Shown: positions 13,232 to 26,662, numbered from the stretch's first letter. The stretch is DNA of 64,000 bases from Rhodeus uyekii (GCA_037043235.1 JAWRVZ010000240.1:186001-250000), one strand, 5' to 3'. Notes: generated by a model not told the origin, from the sequence alone. Numbers and translations are program-made.

Positions 13232-16223
13232 CCTATATAGTTTAGGTCAAAGAGGTTCATTTGGAAAAAAAAGGTGGAGAATTTCAGCTCTAAATCATGA
13301 AAAATATTGTAGAACATACATAGAATAAAGCTGGATTGTTTTAGCTACACACACCCAGCTTTTTATTCAAAGCAAAAACAATCTCATTCCACAGTGTCAA
13401 AAGCATAGAGTCAGAGCAAGAACACTTTCAAGCACTTAGACAGAAGATTTCCCAAACCATTTTAAATATTTCATTAGGAACTCATGTTGCTTCATGCATG
13501 GTTAGCGGTCTCAACTCACGCAGAGGTCAGACAGAGTGCAGAGCAGCGAGAGGTTATGAGCCCAGTTCACTGACGGGGCACTTCACGCTCACCGATGTAA
13601 CCCTTTCACCACTGACAACCAGCACATAATCCTGAACACCAACGCTTTTCTGGTCAAAAGAATTAACTTGTGTTTAATTAAACAAACTAATCCTGTCAGA
13701 GGTGCGAAATATGACATTAAGCATTAAATCAAAATGCAAATGCAATTGCGCGGGTCCTAACAGCGCTCTTTAGCTACGATTTTATTCACAGATTAGTAAA
13801 TTAATGTTCCCAACACCGCAGGAACGTTATGGAGAAACATTTCATGGATGCAGGGCAATGACTCAGACGTGCCAGACATGCATATGCACGACTCGCGCAC
13901 GTGAAGCAGTCCAGATGGGTGATATTAAGCGCAGATGTGCTTTGTAGAATAAGCAACTGCATAAGACAGTGGCTCAATTTAGATCATGTTTATTTATCAG
14001 AGGGTTATTTTTAGGTATGTAGAAGGCAACACTATGAAATAATGCAAAGAATTTATTTATTGACGTGTTCATTCATTCTTACATTTTTCAAAGACTGGTG
14101 ACTAAATAAGAAATGCAACTAAATGCATTCATTGGACTAAACATTAGTAGCCTAACAGACTTTAACTTGGCACCTAGATCTACACTCAAATAATACAGAG
14201 GAAATAAAGGAAAAGGGACACCATCAATGAACACTGAACTAAGGTTTTAATTCAAAACATGCCTCACTGGTTCATCTGGAAACTCAAATGCGTAACATGA
14301 GAATGAACCTCATTGGTTCTTGCTGAAGCTCAAACATGATGCGGAACAAGAATGAACCTCATTGGTTCTTGCTGAAGCTCAAACATGATGCGGAACAAGA
14401 ATGAACCTCATTGGTTCTTGCTGAAGGTTCCAAAAAATACACATGATGCACTAGGCCAGAAAAAAAGCTTTATAGTGGTTTATTCACAGTCACTTATTTT
14501 ATCCGCTTCACACGCTTTTGGAGAGTATACAAAACTGGGTTATTATGCATAAGCAACAACAGAAGAATATCGGTGGATCACTACATTTATTTATTTCAAT
14601 AATCAGATGTGTCTGGTGTGGTCTGGTCTCTGTTGTAGCCAAATAATCAGACAAATGGAATTAATTCATATGCTGCACAAGATTTGTAATTAAATTAGTT
14701 CTGTAAACCAACTTAAGTCCTTTGCTTTCAGATGAGTAAACAAAAGCACAACCGGCACTATCGATTTTCATTCAGAGCTGGCCTATTTAACGCAACGCTG
14801 CAGCCATGCACACTAAAGTCCAGACGCTGTCAGCAAGCTATGAATGAGTTCAAGATGCTGGTCTGTTCAATGCAATGCTTTAAAAAAAAGCAAGATTTGC
14901 CTTGAAATGGATCAATAATTCAAAAAAAGAAGAAAGGATCTGCCATATTATCCCAAACTTGTAGGGACTTTTTTCCTTATGTGGAACACAAAATAAGATA
15001 CTTCTAAGACTTTGAAAAACTTTTCAAATTACAAAAAAAGATGCACAAAAGCACCATAAAAGCGGTCCATGAATTTTGCACTAGATTTCATATGACGGCT
15101 TTGTTTACTTAGACTAAAAGTAGTACGGACTAGATTTATAACCAATTTGCATCTTTCTTAGTTTTTCTTGTTCTAGTTGTGCATGCAAACGGGGATCAGT
15201 TCGGTCTACGGAAACAAGAAAACCCAAAACACGAGGGTGAGTAAATGATGACACTAGACTATTCCTTAAAAAAATTGTGAATCTACAGAAAACAGGTCCT
15301 TGAGTAAGATTGACTTTCTATTCAATCTTCTGAGGAATAAAGTTAGAAATGACTCCTTCCACAAAGGCCATCTTGTAAGGAGCGCTCATGACCCAGTTCT
15401 AGAAGGGTGTCTCAATAACATTAGCAAAAGCAATTAACCTTTAGCCGGCAGCTCCTTAAAGCGAACAGGGTGCAAATATGTTATTTTATGCACACTGATT
15501 ACATACGCTATAATAGAAAAGAATCCGAGATTCTGACCTAGAACATATGGAAATCCATCTACGAACTCTGAGACAATGTAGCCTCACTACATTTCTTTTC
15601 TGGGAGAAAAACACTCTTATTTCTTTAAGATACCTAAAAAACGGTTGCACTTTATTTTAAGGTGTCTTTGTTGGTTTTACACTGCATTTAAACATTTACC
15701 GTTTTTTCCCGCATATAACCCACGGGTTATACCAGATTTTACAATCCCCACAGGAGGGCGCGGGTTATATAAGGGTGCGGGTTATATCACAAATTTTTTA
15801 CACGTAATAATATTTCAATATATTTGTTAAGTCCCTAAGGATGTAAGGGTTTTTTTTTTGCGACATTTTCTTTCTGTTTTTCTTTCTTGCCAGGGTTGTT
15901 GTCTCTGGCGCTTGTACTATCGCGCTGATAGGCTGTCTGACCTGTCAATCATGCAAGAAGACGTGATTGGCTGTGCTGCATGAGGGCGGGCTCTTCTCAT
16001 CTCATCCGATGATCAACACCTGTAGAAACGCTTCTTAAGGGACGAGTTGCTGCACAGCAGGAGACACTGCTTTTTCTTTTTCTTTGATTCTCCAAGCTCT
16101 TGCACTACAGTATTTCCAACACGATCGAGGACAAATGGAACTACATTTTGTAATGGTTGCTTTGACTTGTCCATTGCCATTCCTGTCAATCCAAATGGAA
16201 AAGAAATAAAATAATAATATATA
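13232..16223. other. Non-coding stretch with a 49-base tandem repeat
   Basis: No gene recognised. It contains the tandem repeat at 14301-14427. A GC-rich block at about 15699-15790 carries GGGTTATA and CGGGTTATAT motifs and looks like a further degenerate DNA-transposon end that could not be bounded. Confidence 0.4.
14301..14427 (+). repeat. 49-base tandem repeat, about 2.6 copies
   Basis: Units start at 14301, 14350 and 14399 with GAATGAACCTCATTGGTTCT. The first two are essentially identical and the third is truncated after TTGCTGAAG. The CATTGG core contains a CCAAT-type pentamer on the minus strand. Confidence 0.9.
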
Positions 16224-16880
16224 CAGTAATCGATAGTTTATCGCGGTTAATGTGGACCGGAACCCCCACGATAAGTGAAAATCCGCAAAGTAGGATTGGC
16301 CCCTCCTAGGAATTTCCGTATATGTGGGTGTAGCTAACAGAATGTTTAACATATGTATATTTATACTTTAAATATATTTTAATTAAATCTATTTAATTAT
16401 AAAACATTAATATTATACATTTACTCTCTCATACGATACGTATTATGGTGCTCTACACTCATCAATGACAGCAGTATCTTGAGACTCCAGTAATGGCGAC
16501 GATGACAGACCTGTGCGGTTCATGAATTTGATGATGATGATGATGGTGTTACTGCACTGGTATAATGACGCCTTTAAATCAGTTCGGGAAGCGTCTCATC
16601 GTCAGATATCGGCGCTGGATCGTCAACATTTGCTTTGAGAGAGGCGCCCACTCCACTCGTGCTCTCATTGGTCGATCTCGCACCGGGAACCAATCACGTG
16701 CTTGAGAGAATTTCTCTCTTTGTCTGGCATCCTGGAAACCGTTTCTCTCGCATCACAATGAAGCAACGCTGCTTTCCGCAATATGGCTGCCGATATGGCG
16801 GTATTTGTGAATTTTTATTTTTCAATGAATATTTTGGAAAAATCCGCGATGCACCGAGGCCGCGAAACTTGAACCGTGTT
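16224..16880. mobile_element. Probable Tigger-type element, right end lost
   Basis: The left end CAGTAATCGATAGTTTATCG lies next to TA. The right part contains AAAATCCGCGATGCACCGAG and CGCGAAACTTGAACCG, as in Tigger-type elements whose ends read as repeated 'cgcgg/ccgcg' motifs. The expected closing terminus is not visible, so the copy is probably truncated. Confidence 0.5.
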
Positions 16881-19001
16881 TGACGTCAAAAAAAATTCCC
16901 ATGATGCAAAGGGAACCAGTTATTTACTGTAAAGAGAATTTGCAGTATTATATTGGGTGCTATATAATAAATAACGATACAAATTACAGAAATGTCACTA
17001 TATAGGCTGTATATAGCAACTAGGCTGCCACCCAAAACATTAAAGCATGCAAATGTAATCTTTTGCAACCTTGTAAAATAGCTTACAGTATGACCATAAT
17101 GATCTATTATTAAATAACATAATTTCTGAATCTTTCACAACTAACAGTGCTGTTGCTTTCGTACAAACAATAATCCCGCATTTACTTTAAGGCATGGTCT
17201 TTCAGATTTCAATTCATATGAAACAGTAGAACCAGATAATCAAGATCTGTAAGTTCACTTGAAAATTACCAGGGGATTTTTTTAGAAGCCTGAATCTTTG
17301 CAGGAAAGATTTCCACAGGAGCTGAATCAGGCCCATCCATATCACAGTAATTCATATTTTATGAAAGTAAGAAGAACAGCTTGCACACAGGTGTGATTTT
17401 AGCATATCAAAAAAAAAGGAACAAAATATACCGGCCATTTCAGCAGATGAATGCCGTTACTGGAGGTTAAACAGTAGATTTTCTTTGTTAACCCTCAATC
17501 AACATACGAGTTCTTTAAAAGCTGAGACAGCAAGAAGTGTCCACTAAATACTGATAGAGATATTAAACATTCAAAACCCATTTCTCAAAAAAACCACTGA
17601 GATGTTGGCAGGTCATGTTTAGCTTTGAGTAAAAATAGGTTTCAATCCAAATCACGAAATAATGCAAGAACCCTTATAATAGAAAAGACATGAAATAGAA
17701 ACTGGATATCAATATTAATTAATTTTCCCATTATCTCCTAATTAATTTGTGATTGCATCATAATTAGCATATGAATTGAGTATTATTAGCAGGTTGATTC
17801 ATAACCTGGCCTGTTAACTCAAAGATCCTGGGTTCAAATTTCATAAAAGTTCAAACATCCGCTGGGAAAATAATTAAAACAAGCCTCTACCTGCCTTTTT
17901 CTTTTTTTTAATTCAGAGAACCTTCCAGCTAAACTGAACTGTTGGGTTCAGACACACACATTATGATTACAGATGCCAATTACTGATTAATAACTTCAAA
18001 AAACATGAATGAAATGCAAATGAATACATTTTGATGTTTGCTTCACATAACCGGGTACTGGTAAAACGCCATGTTTGCTTCATCAAAATGCATTTTTAGT
18101 TGACAATATCAGGTTGGCCTTCATGGAGGTGGTGCGTATTTTTCAAATGCATTACTTTTTTTAAGCACGATAACAGACATTTCATTTCCAAACTGCCTTG
18201 ATACATATAACAGCCAATATAATAAAACCTTGCAAGAATAACGTTTGTCTCTTTCACATAAAACTGAATGCACAACTGACTGGACATTTCACACCATTCA
18301 CAGTCATATCATTGTGCCGAAATGTCACCACAAGTACATATTTCCAATACGCCAGGGTTGCAAATGAGACGATTACACACTTTCCATCTGCAAAGTGCAT
18401 TTTCCTCAAGTATCATCACATCAAGTAGGTTATCATATGATTATTAAATGTATAAAACACTGATTCTTAGTTTTTTCCCAGCAAAAATAACAACATCAAG
18501 ACCAGTAGTCATACCACAATATATAATACTACTCACACCACGACAAACACGCATTAGTATCGTAATAGAATTCCTAATTTTGTAGCGACAAACTAATTTC
18601 CAAATTACGGTGCACTGCTGAAAGTGCAAACCTCATGCTTTTCCACTGCGTTTTCCCTGTAATCTCAGTCTATACATCCTGACATACGCCAATTAAGTTG
18701 TCTCCTCCGAGACGTCACACAGCAGGGATTCCAGTGTGAGCCAAAACACCATCACACACAATCCATCCTCAAAAGAAACGCATTCATCAACTTCATAAAG
18801 AGCACAAATGACAAATCACTTCCAGACTGGAATTAAAGGAATGTTCCAAGTTTAACAACTCAAGCTGGGTGGATATCCGAAAATATAACGGAAATAAAAT
18901 CAACTACTGCCTCTGTTTGACTCCTAATCATAATAATCTTCAACAGTAAATCAGCGTTTGACGCAGGACAAAACGCCTTGCTGAATTTCAAAACGACTCA
19001 C
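16881..19001. other. Non-coding stretch, no gene recognised
   Basis: AT-rich sequence without coding or structured RNA signal that I can support. Confidence 0.4.
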
Positions 19002-19073
19002 CAAACAGCGTCTCTGATCGATGCACATCATATGGGAAAGTTGAGCACTTTTCTCCTCTAAATCACACGGCAC
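19002..19073 (-). other. Candidate internal exon on the minus strand
   Basis: Read on the minus strand, a pyrimidine-rich tract ending TTTCTTTAACAG precedes a 72-base block that ends at GTGAGT, a strong donor. The block is open in one frame and starts V-P-C-D-L-E-E-K, but I do not recognise the peptide and it does not match DAAM2. It could be a 5' non-coding exon of the divergent gene whose first exon may lie at 23045 and upwards, or a chance splice-site pair. Confidence 0.25.
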
Positions 19074-19265
19074 CTGTTAAAGAAATGAGAAACGTCCATC
19101 ATAAATAAGTCATTATCAGATGACGCTCAGAGGACGCAGGGACACTTAAACATGGATTCTGAAGTCACGTCATCATGAACCCGGAAAACAATCAATCACT
19201 AAATTCCAGAATAGAAAGAATAACAGTGAATAAACAGCTGAAACCTTAATGGAAAAATATTCTCA

Positions 19266-19403
19266 GTAAACCCTAGAGATGGTTGTGTGTGAAAATCTCA
19301 GTGGATCAGCAGTTTCTGAAATACTCAGACCAGCTCGTCTGGCACAACAACAAACACACCATGCTCAAAAATCACTTAAATCACCTTTCCTCGCCATTCT
19401 GGT
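19266..19403 (-). pseudogene. Tc1 transposase fragment
   Basis: Clearly homologous to 371-503: both contain CCCTAGA-ATGGTTGTG, AAATACTCAGACC, CGTCTGGCAC and CTTAAATCACCTTTC in the same order. It covers only the helix-turn-helix part of the transposase and lacks ends, so it is an old fragment of the same Tc1 family. Confidence 0.8.
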
Positions 19404-22400
19404 GCTCTGACGGAAGACGAAACGTCTCTTCTAACCCCTTAACCTGATTTCGCTTCTCGGTTTATGATCAAATCATTTTCAGCCAGGAAAGTTTTCGGTC
19501 CAGTTATTCGGTAAACAAATTCATTCAAGCAATCAGTCCAAAACAGCACGAACGTGAAGAAAACCAGGGAGCAGATTTGAGGGAATTATTCATTCCAGTG
19601 TCTGTTTAGCTTTAAAATACGAGATCTGTCATTTTCTGTCATTGTCTCTGTGTGGCACGCAGCCTGAACGGATCATCACACTATCCTACGGCCAGATGAG
19701 ACACAAACTACGCTTCTCAACTGGATAAAGCGAACCAGCGTCTCGCTAGTGAAGGTCTGATGGATGGGGATTAAGGTATTGATGATTGCCGTACAGTAAG
19801 AATACTTCAGAACGTTATTGTTGTGCAAACAAACGTGTATTTGCGCTCTCGGTGCACTGATCGCACATTATATTTATGCACATTTGAAGAAGAAGATTCA
19901 GCTCAGAAACATGACTAAAAGCTCTTTGCAGTTGCACTGTACAAATACTGACCACTGAATTTGGAAAAGTTTTGTTTTATAATGTTTTTTTTCCATGTTT
20001 GCTTTGATGTTGCATAGATTTATGAATGATATGGACTCATTATATGGATATTCAGTGTCCTTTTGGAGTCTTTAAGTGTCATTTTTTTGTAAAGACTTCT
20101 AAACTCACCTTAAACAAAATAAATGATGTATGCTTTATTTCATGAAAAGTGTGCGACCAATCGTGATTAATCAAACAAAGGGGTGCAATTAGAAAATGTA
20201 ACCTATTGACAACCCTAGTGATTTAATTTAGTTGAATGTTCAGAATCGTTGGAAAATTGGGATCTTTAATTGAAAAAAAATTGGATTCTCAATTTAACCA
20301 GAACCGGTCTTTAGAGAATAGAGATCAGGATTTTCCAATGATGCTTCATTTAATAAACATTTGGCTGTCTTCATTAATAACCCTGTGGTTATTTTCTACA
20401 ATAATGAGTGTTTAAGACTGTAAGTTAGTCAAGTAGTTATGTTACAAAGTTACTGTTAGTTAGTCAAGACCACCTAAACTGAGACCAAGTCGAGACCAAG
20501 ACCAGAGTCTGTTGAAACCAAGCCAAGTCTGGGCGAGACCGAGTCAAAAAATCCATATCTACTGTCTTGTATTTAACCAATAAATACAGTTACAATAAGA
20601 CTCTATAAAGAGCTGTTGCATCTGAATTGGGAGAATTACACCAACATAAATAATGTTGAAATTCATGTTTTTAAAACAACTTTTTAATACAGAATTATGC
20701 TGTAAAAATAAAATGATAGCTCTACTTTTAAATATAAAACTGAAACCACCAGTGGCAAAAAACACTTAATGAGTGAATCATTTAATAAACAGATTTGTTC
20801 AAAGCTCATTTAGTAATGAAACACGCAAAAACTTTTCTAAACTCGTGTCTAAAATGAGTCGCGTAATATTAACCTTGAGTTTCTTCAACGTTTATAAAAT
20901 CAATCGTGCTCCTATTCTTAAAAACCTGACTCTTGCTCTTTGAAACAAGTTCTCATACAAATACGTTTTTGCAATCATATCTTGAACTTTGTGGCCATTT
21001 GCATGAATTTTGAGCATTTGACTTTCTATATTTCTATATTACAATCCTGTATTGATTTCAAACCCGGCAGGAACAAAAGCAGTCGCATTATAAATAAGTT
21101 ATTGACTGAATGTTAAGCTGTGGGTTTTATATCAAATCACATTATTGATGTTAAAAAATAAATCAGACAATAAACCAACAATGCAGTGCGTTGAAATAAA
21201 ACACAGAGTCCTCTTAATCTGAGACCAAGACTTGAACTGGCTTCTTATTCATGTGCGGATCTGTGCTGGAACTGAAGATCTCCAACACTTCCTGAAGCCT
21301 AAAGACCTAAAGACCAGCGTCAACACGAAGACAAGCTCAATTAATGTCCCTTCCAAGACAGAGCTCAGTTTAATTCTTCCCATTCGTCTGCCTGCCTGTG
21401 TTGTCGCGACAGAGCCGAAGGTCTGGCACATTTTAACCATGTGATTTTACAGATGTCTAAATAAGTAAGTGGATTTACATTTGCTCTTTAATATAGTAGG
21501 CCGCACATGTTGTTATGAAGGACAAACTCATCTGCATAATTGGACTTTTGACTCTAAACATCAGGAGCGACCCTGAAGATTGACAGCACTAGATGAACAA
21601 GCTTTAACTTCATTAGGAGGCAATTAGTGACGGACATTAATGTCTGAAAAACTTGTGCGGCAAATATTTGAGGGTGGTTTTTGAATGAAATAGGACATTT
21701 TCTGACAGCAAATGAGACATAAACTGACACGATACCTCACAGGTCTGTCAATCCCCATCCGAACACTCACTGCCGAACTGAACTGTGTGTCGACAGCATC
21801 CATAATTCATCACAGCAGCTGACAGACATAAACTAAGCAGGTAAATCAGAGCTGATCACCTGAATCCATCTATTAATAGATTTCAGCATAATGAATAAGA
21901 TAGGCACTGCTACACACAATTATTATTGTCCTGATTGCTTGCGAGGAAAGAAAGCAGCTTGATTTAACAGACAGAAATGCTTAGAGACGACTCCTTCTTC
22001 CAATCAACATTGATCATGTCTCCACCTCTGAAGTGAACACAGTTAAAAACACCAAAAATGATTGACTTGCATCTACAATTCAATGCCAAACAGACCAACC
22101 TGTCACTCATCTGTCTAAAAGACGTCAATCCAAGACTTTGACAAGTAATAGGAAACACGTATAGGGCTATTTGTTCAATTATTAAAGTATCAAGTCGATG
22201 ATACTGCATCTACAATTCAAATGGCAAACAGCCCAACCTATCGCTAATGACTTAAAAACGTCAATCAAAGACTTTGACAAGCATGAAGCACATCAGGAAA
22301 GAGCGAGAGAAGGGAGACTCCATCCTCCTCAAAGCAACACGGGTCACGACTAATTCACACTGGAGAAATAATTCTATATGTTTGCTTTAAAGGGGAAATT

Positions 22401-22900
22401 ATATTATATTGCATGATGTTTTCAGTGCTATTAACACATTTTTATTTGAATTTGTCATATGAAGCACTAATATAATGTTTCCTCTAAAACCTCAAACCTC
22501 TACCTGATCATGAAAGGAACTTTTTGAAGTAAAAACAACAAAAAAATACTTATGTAAACATATTATAGCCTATCATCTCAACGATAATGCAGCTCTTGAC
22601 TAAACGGTTTAAATAAATAAAATAGTCACATTAAAACCTTAATATTGCCATGTGCAAATGATGGAAATACATCAGCAGAAACTCATATATCAACATAAAA
22701 CCACAGCAAGTCAGATACTCATAACAATCAAATATCGATTGCAACAATTATTAAAGCCGTTTTAATGGTTCAACACCTGTAACTGTGGAGAAAAGTAAAA
22801 GTCGGCGTTTTCCAGTGACTCTTTTCTCGAATTCAGAAGAGTAGAAACAAGGTTGAACACTACAGCCCAGGAAATACATGCTGCTATCAGCCATAGATCA
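19404..22900. other. Non-coding stretch, no gene recognised
   Basis: AT-rich, no exon supported. A short imperfect duplication is visible: CATCTACAATTCAA occurs at 22070 and 22207, each followed by related sequence ending in GACTTTGACAAG. Confidence 0.4.
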
Positions 22901-23300
22901 GAGAAACTGCGTTCTAGAGAGTATAGCGACTGTCCGCAGCGTCTGCTGCTCTTACATTAGTCTCTCTTCTCTCTCTCTCTTCGTGAACCAGCTCGAGTGT
23001 CCAGTGTCGAGTGATGAAGATGAGCTCAACTCCAGCTGTCTTACCTTCAGATGAATCTGCGCGCGTTTGTTTCATTGCATCTCAGAATCCCTCGCGCAGC
23101 TGTCAGTGATGATGCCGAGCGCGCGCGCACACGCTGAGGGGAAGAGGAGGATGAGGATGCTGGGCTGTTCAGCGCGCGCGTATTCGTGCGTGTGTGTGTT
23201 TGGAGAGTCCGCGCTCACTGATGGCCTGTGTGTGTGTGTGTGTATCTATATGTATGTGTGTATATGAGTGTGTGTGTGTGTGTGTAACTCTCTCTGATCC
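22901..23300 (-). promoter_or_regulatory. GC-rich divergent promoter with candidate 5' UTR exon (minus strand)
   Basis: This block is far richer in GC and CpG than its surroundings (several GCGCGCG runs at 23060-23190). On the minus strand a canonical donor, CTGAAG followed by GTAAGA, sits at 23045/23044. The exon would run upward from 23045 through the CpG-rich part. It has no long open frame; its ATGs open only very short frames (M-Q-stop), as expected for a 5' UTR. Known vertebrate synteny puts DAAM2 head-to-head with KIF6, so daam2 is the likely owner, but that rests on synteny only. CT and GT microsatellites flank the block. Confidence 0.45.
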
Positions 23301-25856
23301 TCCCCTTTAACTCTATTATTACTAAACACACAGCGCCACCTGTCGAGAGAGAGAAGGTGAAGGTGCAGGTGCGTCAAGTCTCAACAGCGAAGAGGAAAGT
23401 TAAGTTCAATTTATAATGCAAGCTCATCAATTTATGGTGAAAAAAGGAAAAAGAAAGAAAACATTATAGGCAATACATAGGTCATCTATTCATAGATGAT
23501 CAATTGATTGTACTCAATATAACTCATTAAAGTTTACATATTTAAAAAAAAAAATCTTTACTCATTCCTATTTTGTTCCGTCAAATGTCTGTTAAAATGT
23601 GCATTTTGTCTCGTTGTTGAATCTTTTTTGTTCATACAAATATATATACGTATTAAGACATTCACTGGAAATAAAAGCAATGAGTGTGTGTGTGTGTGTG
23701 TGTGTGTGTGTATTTCTGACAGTATTTATGTGCGGGGGGGGGGGGGGGGGGTGTATTGCTCCCATGCTGTACAGATAGTAAGCAATCATTGAAAAAAACG
23801 TTGAGTTGCAGCAAGGCTAATTGCATTAAATTAATGTTACATATGTTCAATATCTCTTTTTGCACCCTCAATTATTGTTGAGACAATGGTCAACACACAA
23901 AATCAATGTTAATGCTACTGATTCAACGTCACGCTATGATTGATTCTACATCCCCGATGCTGAAACACTATTGAATTTATCAAAAATAATCGTTAGTAAT
24001 ATTGCTTGATCAATGTTACACTGTGATTTTATTGAAGCATTCACTGAAATGTACTGTCAACATAAAACAACCAAGTTAATGTTGAAACAACATTAATATT
24101 TCAACTTTGCTTCATTTATTTTATTAACGGTCTAAAAAGAAAGAAAAAGAAAAGTGGGACAAAAAGGACAAAAGCAATACAACCTATACAAATAAAATTG
24201 GCTTCAGAAATCTGATGTCATTGCATCAATGACACTCCAAGCAGTCCAACGGTTGAGACATTAAAAATCTGATCAGACGACCATTTCCTTTCCTCTGGGT
24301 CCTCTGAAGTCTGAAAGAGAAAGCATGATGTTTCCGAAGAGCAAGTCCATTCAGTCGGCAAACACAGAGGGTTGTCACATCCACGAGGCTTGACATGCTA
24401 AACAAAATATGATTCACTTTTCTCAAACAACTCCTTGATTTTTATGAACTTCTGTTTATTCAGTCTATTTTTTGCTTTCAAGGCAAATGAAAGCACTATG
24501 GTAGGGGTGTCCATGTCTTTCAGCCGAGTTTCTCCAGCCATGAGCAGCTGATCCAAGGTCATTAGAATAGAAGAATGAATAGCCCTACTATAAACCATAT
24601 CTCAGTTCATTTTCCATGACACATTCAAGTCACAATCTTGAAGAATAAAAGACCTTAGGGGTTTTTTTTCAATGAAAATTTCTTGAAAGCTGCAGATTCA
24701 CTTTAGACCTTCATCTCTTTAAATAGCCATGTCAGTGCCTTTATAAACACGAGATGTAGTGCTTTGTGATTGTGTTTCAGTGGGAACAGGCTAAACTGGA
24801 ATTCGTGAAACTCGTGTGAATGTAGAAAAAGGATGCTTTATTCAAACACTTTAATAACTTTTTTTAATGACTGTCTCTCATTGTAGTCAGCAACAATACG
24901 AATCAAACACAAATAACAAGCACACAAAACAAAGGAACTGAGAAATAATAAGGTAGCATAGTTTGAAATTGTAAGTGTGTCAGATGGTTCAACGCAAGAC
25001 TTCTGTGGGATGCACTGGTGTTTTCTCTCTAATGAGGAAGCATCTGAGAAGTGCTCATGCAAAACCAAAGAGGCTGTTTTTAAAACACATGGATGTTCTT
25101 CAAGCATTTTTCAACTTGCTCAAATCATGAAAATGCCCATTGTGGTTTGAAAACACCCCACTGATTTATAAACAGCGGATTAAAAATAATGAAATTTCAA
25201 AATGACTACTGGTAGATCAAATGTACACAGGCTGTAGCAGAAGAGAGACAAACATTCATGTTTACTAGAACATGTCATTAGTTTGTTTATCTCGTGCATT
25301 TCACAGAATATCCGCACATCCTTGATGAATCTCCAGTGTTTGTTTACTGTACAGTATGAGTTGGATAATGATTTCTCTTTCTAAGATTCACGTCCGATAC
25401 ATGATGGACATCTACTGGTGATGTGTGCAAGTGCATGAGAATTTAAAAATGTTATTTTTTTCTTTTTGTCAGGTTAAGGACGCCATGGACTTTATTGTGT
25501 TATAATAGATAATGAAAAATGTCATCTGAAAATAGTTAGATCTTACAATGAACTGAAACCAGTCACTGTTTTATTGAAATGCCTCTTGTCTATTGTTGAT
25601 TAATATTATACACTAAAAAAGCTACAAGACATTGGCAACAAATGTATTTCATACACAAACAGATGTAAGTGAATTAAATTAGTCAAACTGACACGTATTT
25701 GTGACGTTATTATATTTTAATTTGCATGTAGCAGGGGCTGAAAGAACTTGCACTGCATTCAAGGAATATAAACATTGATTTTTTTTTAATCAGTTCATGA
25801 ATGATGATGATAATCGAACTCAGAGATTGAGGTCTCAGCAGGATCAGGAACCACAA
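23301..25856. other. Intergenic stretch with GT and G-run microsatellites
   Basis: No gene recognised. A GT run at about 23681-23711 is followed by an unbroken G run at about 23733-23751. The rest is AT-rich and without supportable exons. Confidence 0.5.
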
Positions 25857-26300
25857 GAACCACTGGAGCCACAGGAACCACTAAAACCACAGCAACGGTA
25901 AGAACCACTGAAACCAGTGGAGCCACAGGAACCACTGAAGCTACAGGAACCACTAAAACCACTGGAGCCACAGGAACCACTGAAACCAGTGGAGCCACAG
26001 GAACCACTGAAGCTACAGGAACCACTGAAACCAGTGGAGCCACAGGAACCACTGAAGCTACAGGAACCACTAAAACCACTGGAGCCACAGGAACCACTGA
26101 AACCAGTGGAGCCACAGGAACCACTAAAACCACAGCAACGACAGGGACCACTAAAACCACAGCAACGACAAGAACCACTGGAGCCATGGGAACCACTGAA
26201 GCTACAGGAACCACTAAAACCACTGGAACCAAAGTAACCACATGAGACACTGGAACCACAAGAACCCCAGTAACCACAAGAACAACTGGAACCACAGAAG
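25851..26300. repeat. Minisatellite built on a GGAACCACT-type 9-base motif
   Basis: Higher-order units of 27 and 45 bases built from GGAACCACT, GGAGCCACA, GAAACCAGT and GAAGCTACA. Because every unit is a multiple of nine, both strands stay open for long runs (proline/glutamate/leucine-rich on +, valine/proline-rich on -). The open frames follow from the repeat and are not evidence of a gene. Confidence 0.9.
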
Positions 26301-26475
26301 CCACTGGAACCACTGCGTTAATGGGATGAGTTCAGACTCAGCCTGAGAGTGAACTATAAGCAGATAATCGTTTGTTTACTCCTCTTTTCCCAATTTCTCC
26401 AAGTAAATCCATTCATTTCGCAGGGTGTTCTGCCACTCGGTCCTGCTGCTGAGAGCATGTGGTCCGGTGTGCAGG

Positions 26476-26533
26476 TGACGTCAGTGCATACGTTAAGCAG
26501 AGCGTGTTATACGTCACTGGTCGCCTAGCAAAC
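26476..26533 (+). promoter_or_regulatory. Putative kif6 promoter: CRE and X-box-like site
   Basis: A perfect CRE palindrome TGACGTCA lies at 26476-26483, and a second half site TACGTCA at 26510-26516. GTCGCC-T-AGCAAA at 26520-26532 fits the RFX X-box (GTNRCC, 0-3 base spacer, RGYAAC) with one mismatch. RFX and CREB-type sites are common upstream of ciliary genes, and KIF6 acts in ciliated tissue, so a role in kif6 transcription is plausible. A CA repeat follows at 26539-26558. The transcription start is unknown. Confidence 0.5.
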
Positions 26534-26662
26534 TCTGTACACACACACACACACACACGTAGACACGCGCGCGCACAGAAGTGTATAAAGAACTGAACGA
26601 GGGATTTTGATGAATAATAATAAAAGCATAATATTATAATATTACCATTATCATATAAAACA

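Noticed and set aside
24226..25107. Three minus-strand open frames of 66-89 codons in a row
   Set aside because: No shared frame, no flanking splice sites and no recognisable peptide; AT-rich chance frames.
25795..26313. Long open frames on both strands (172 and 106 codons) of Val/Pro- and Pro/Glu/Leu-rich sequence
   Set aside because: Produced by the nine-base periodic minisatellite; no start context, splice sites or family resemblance.
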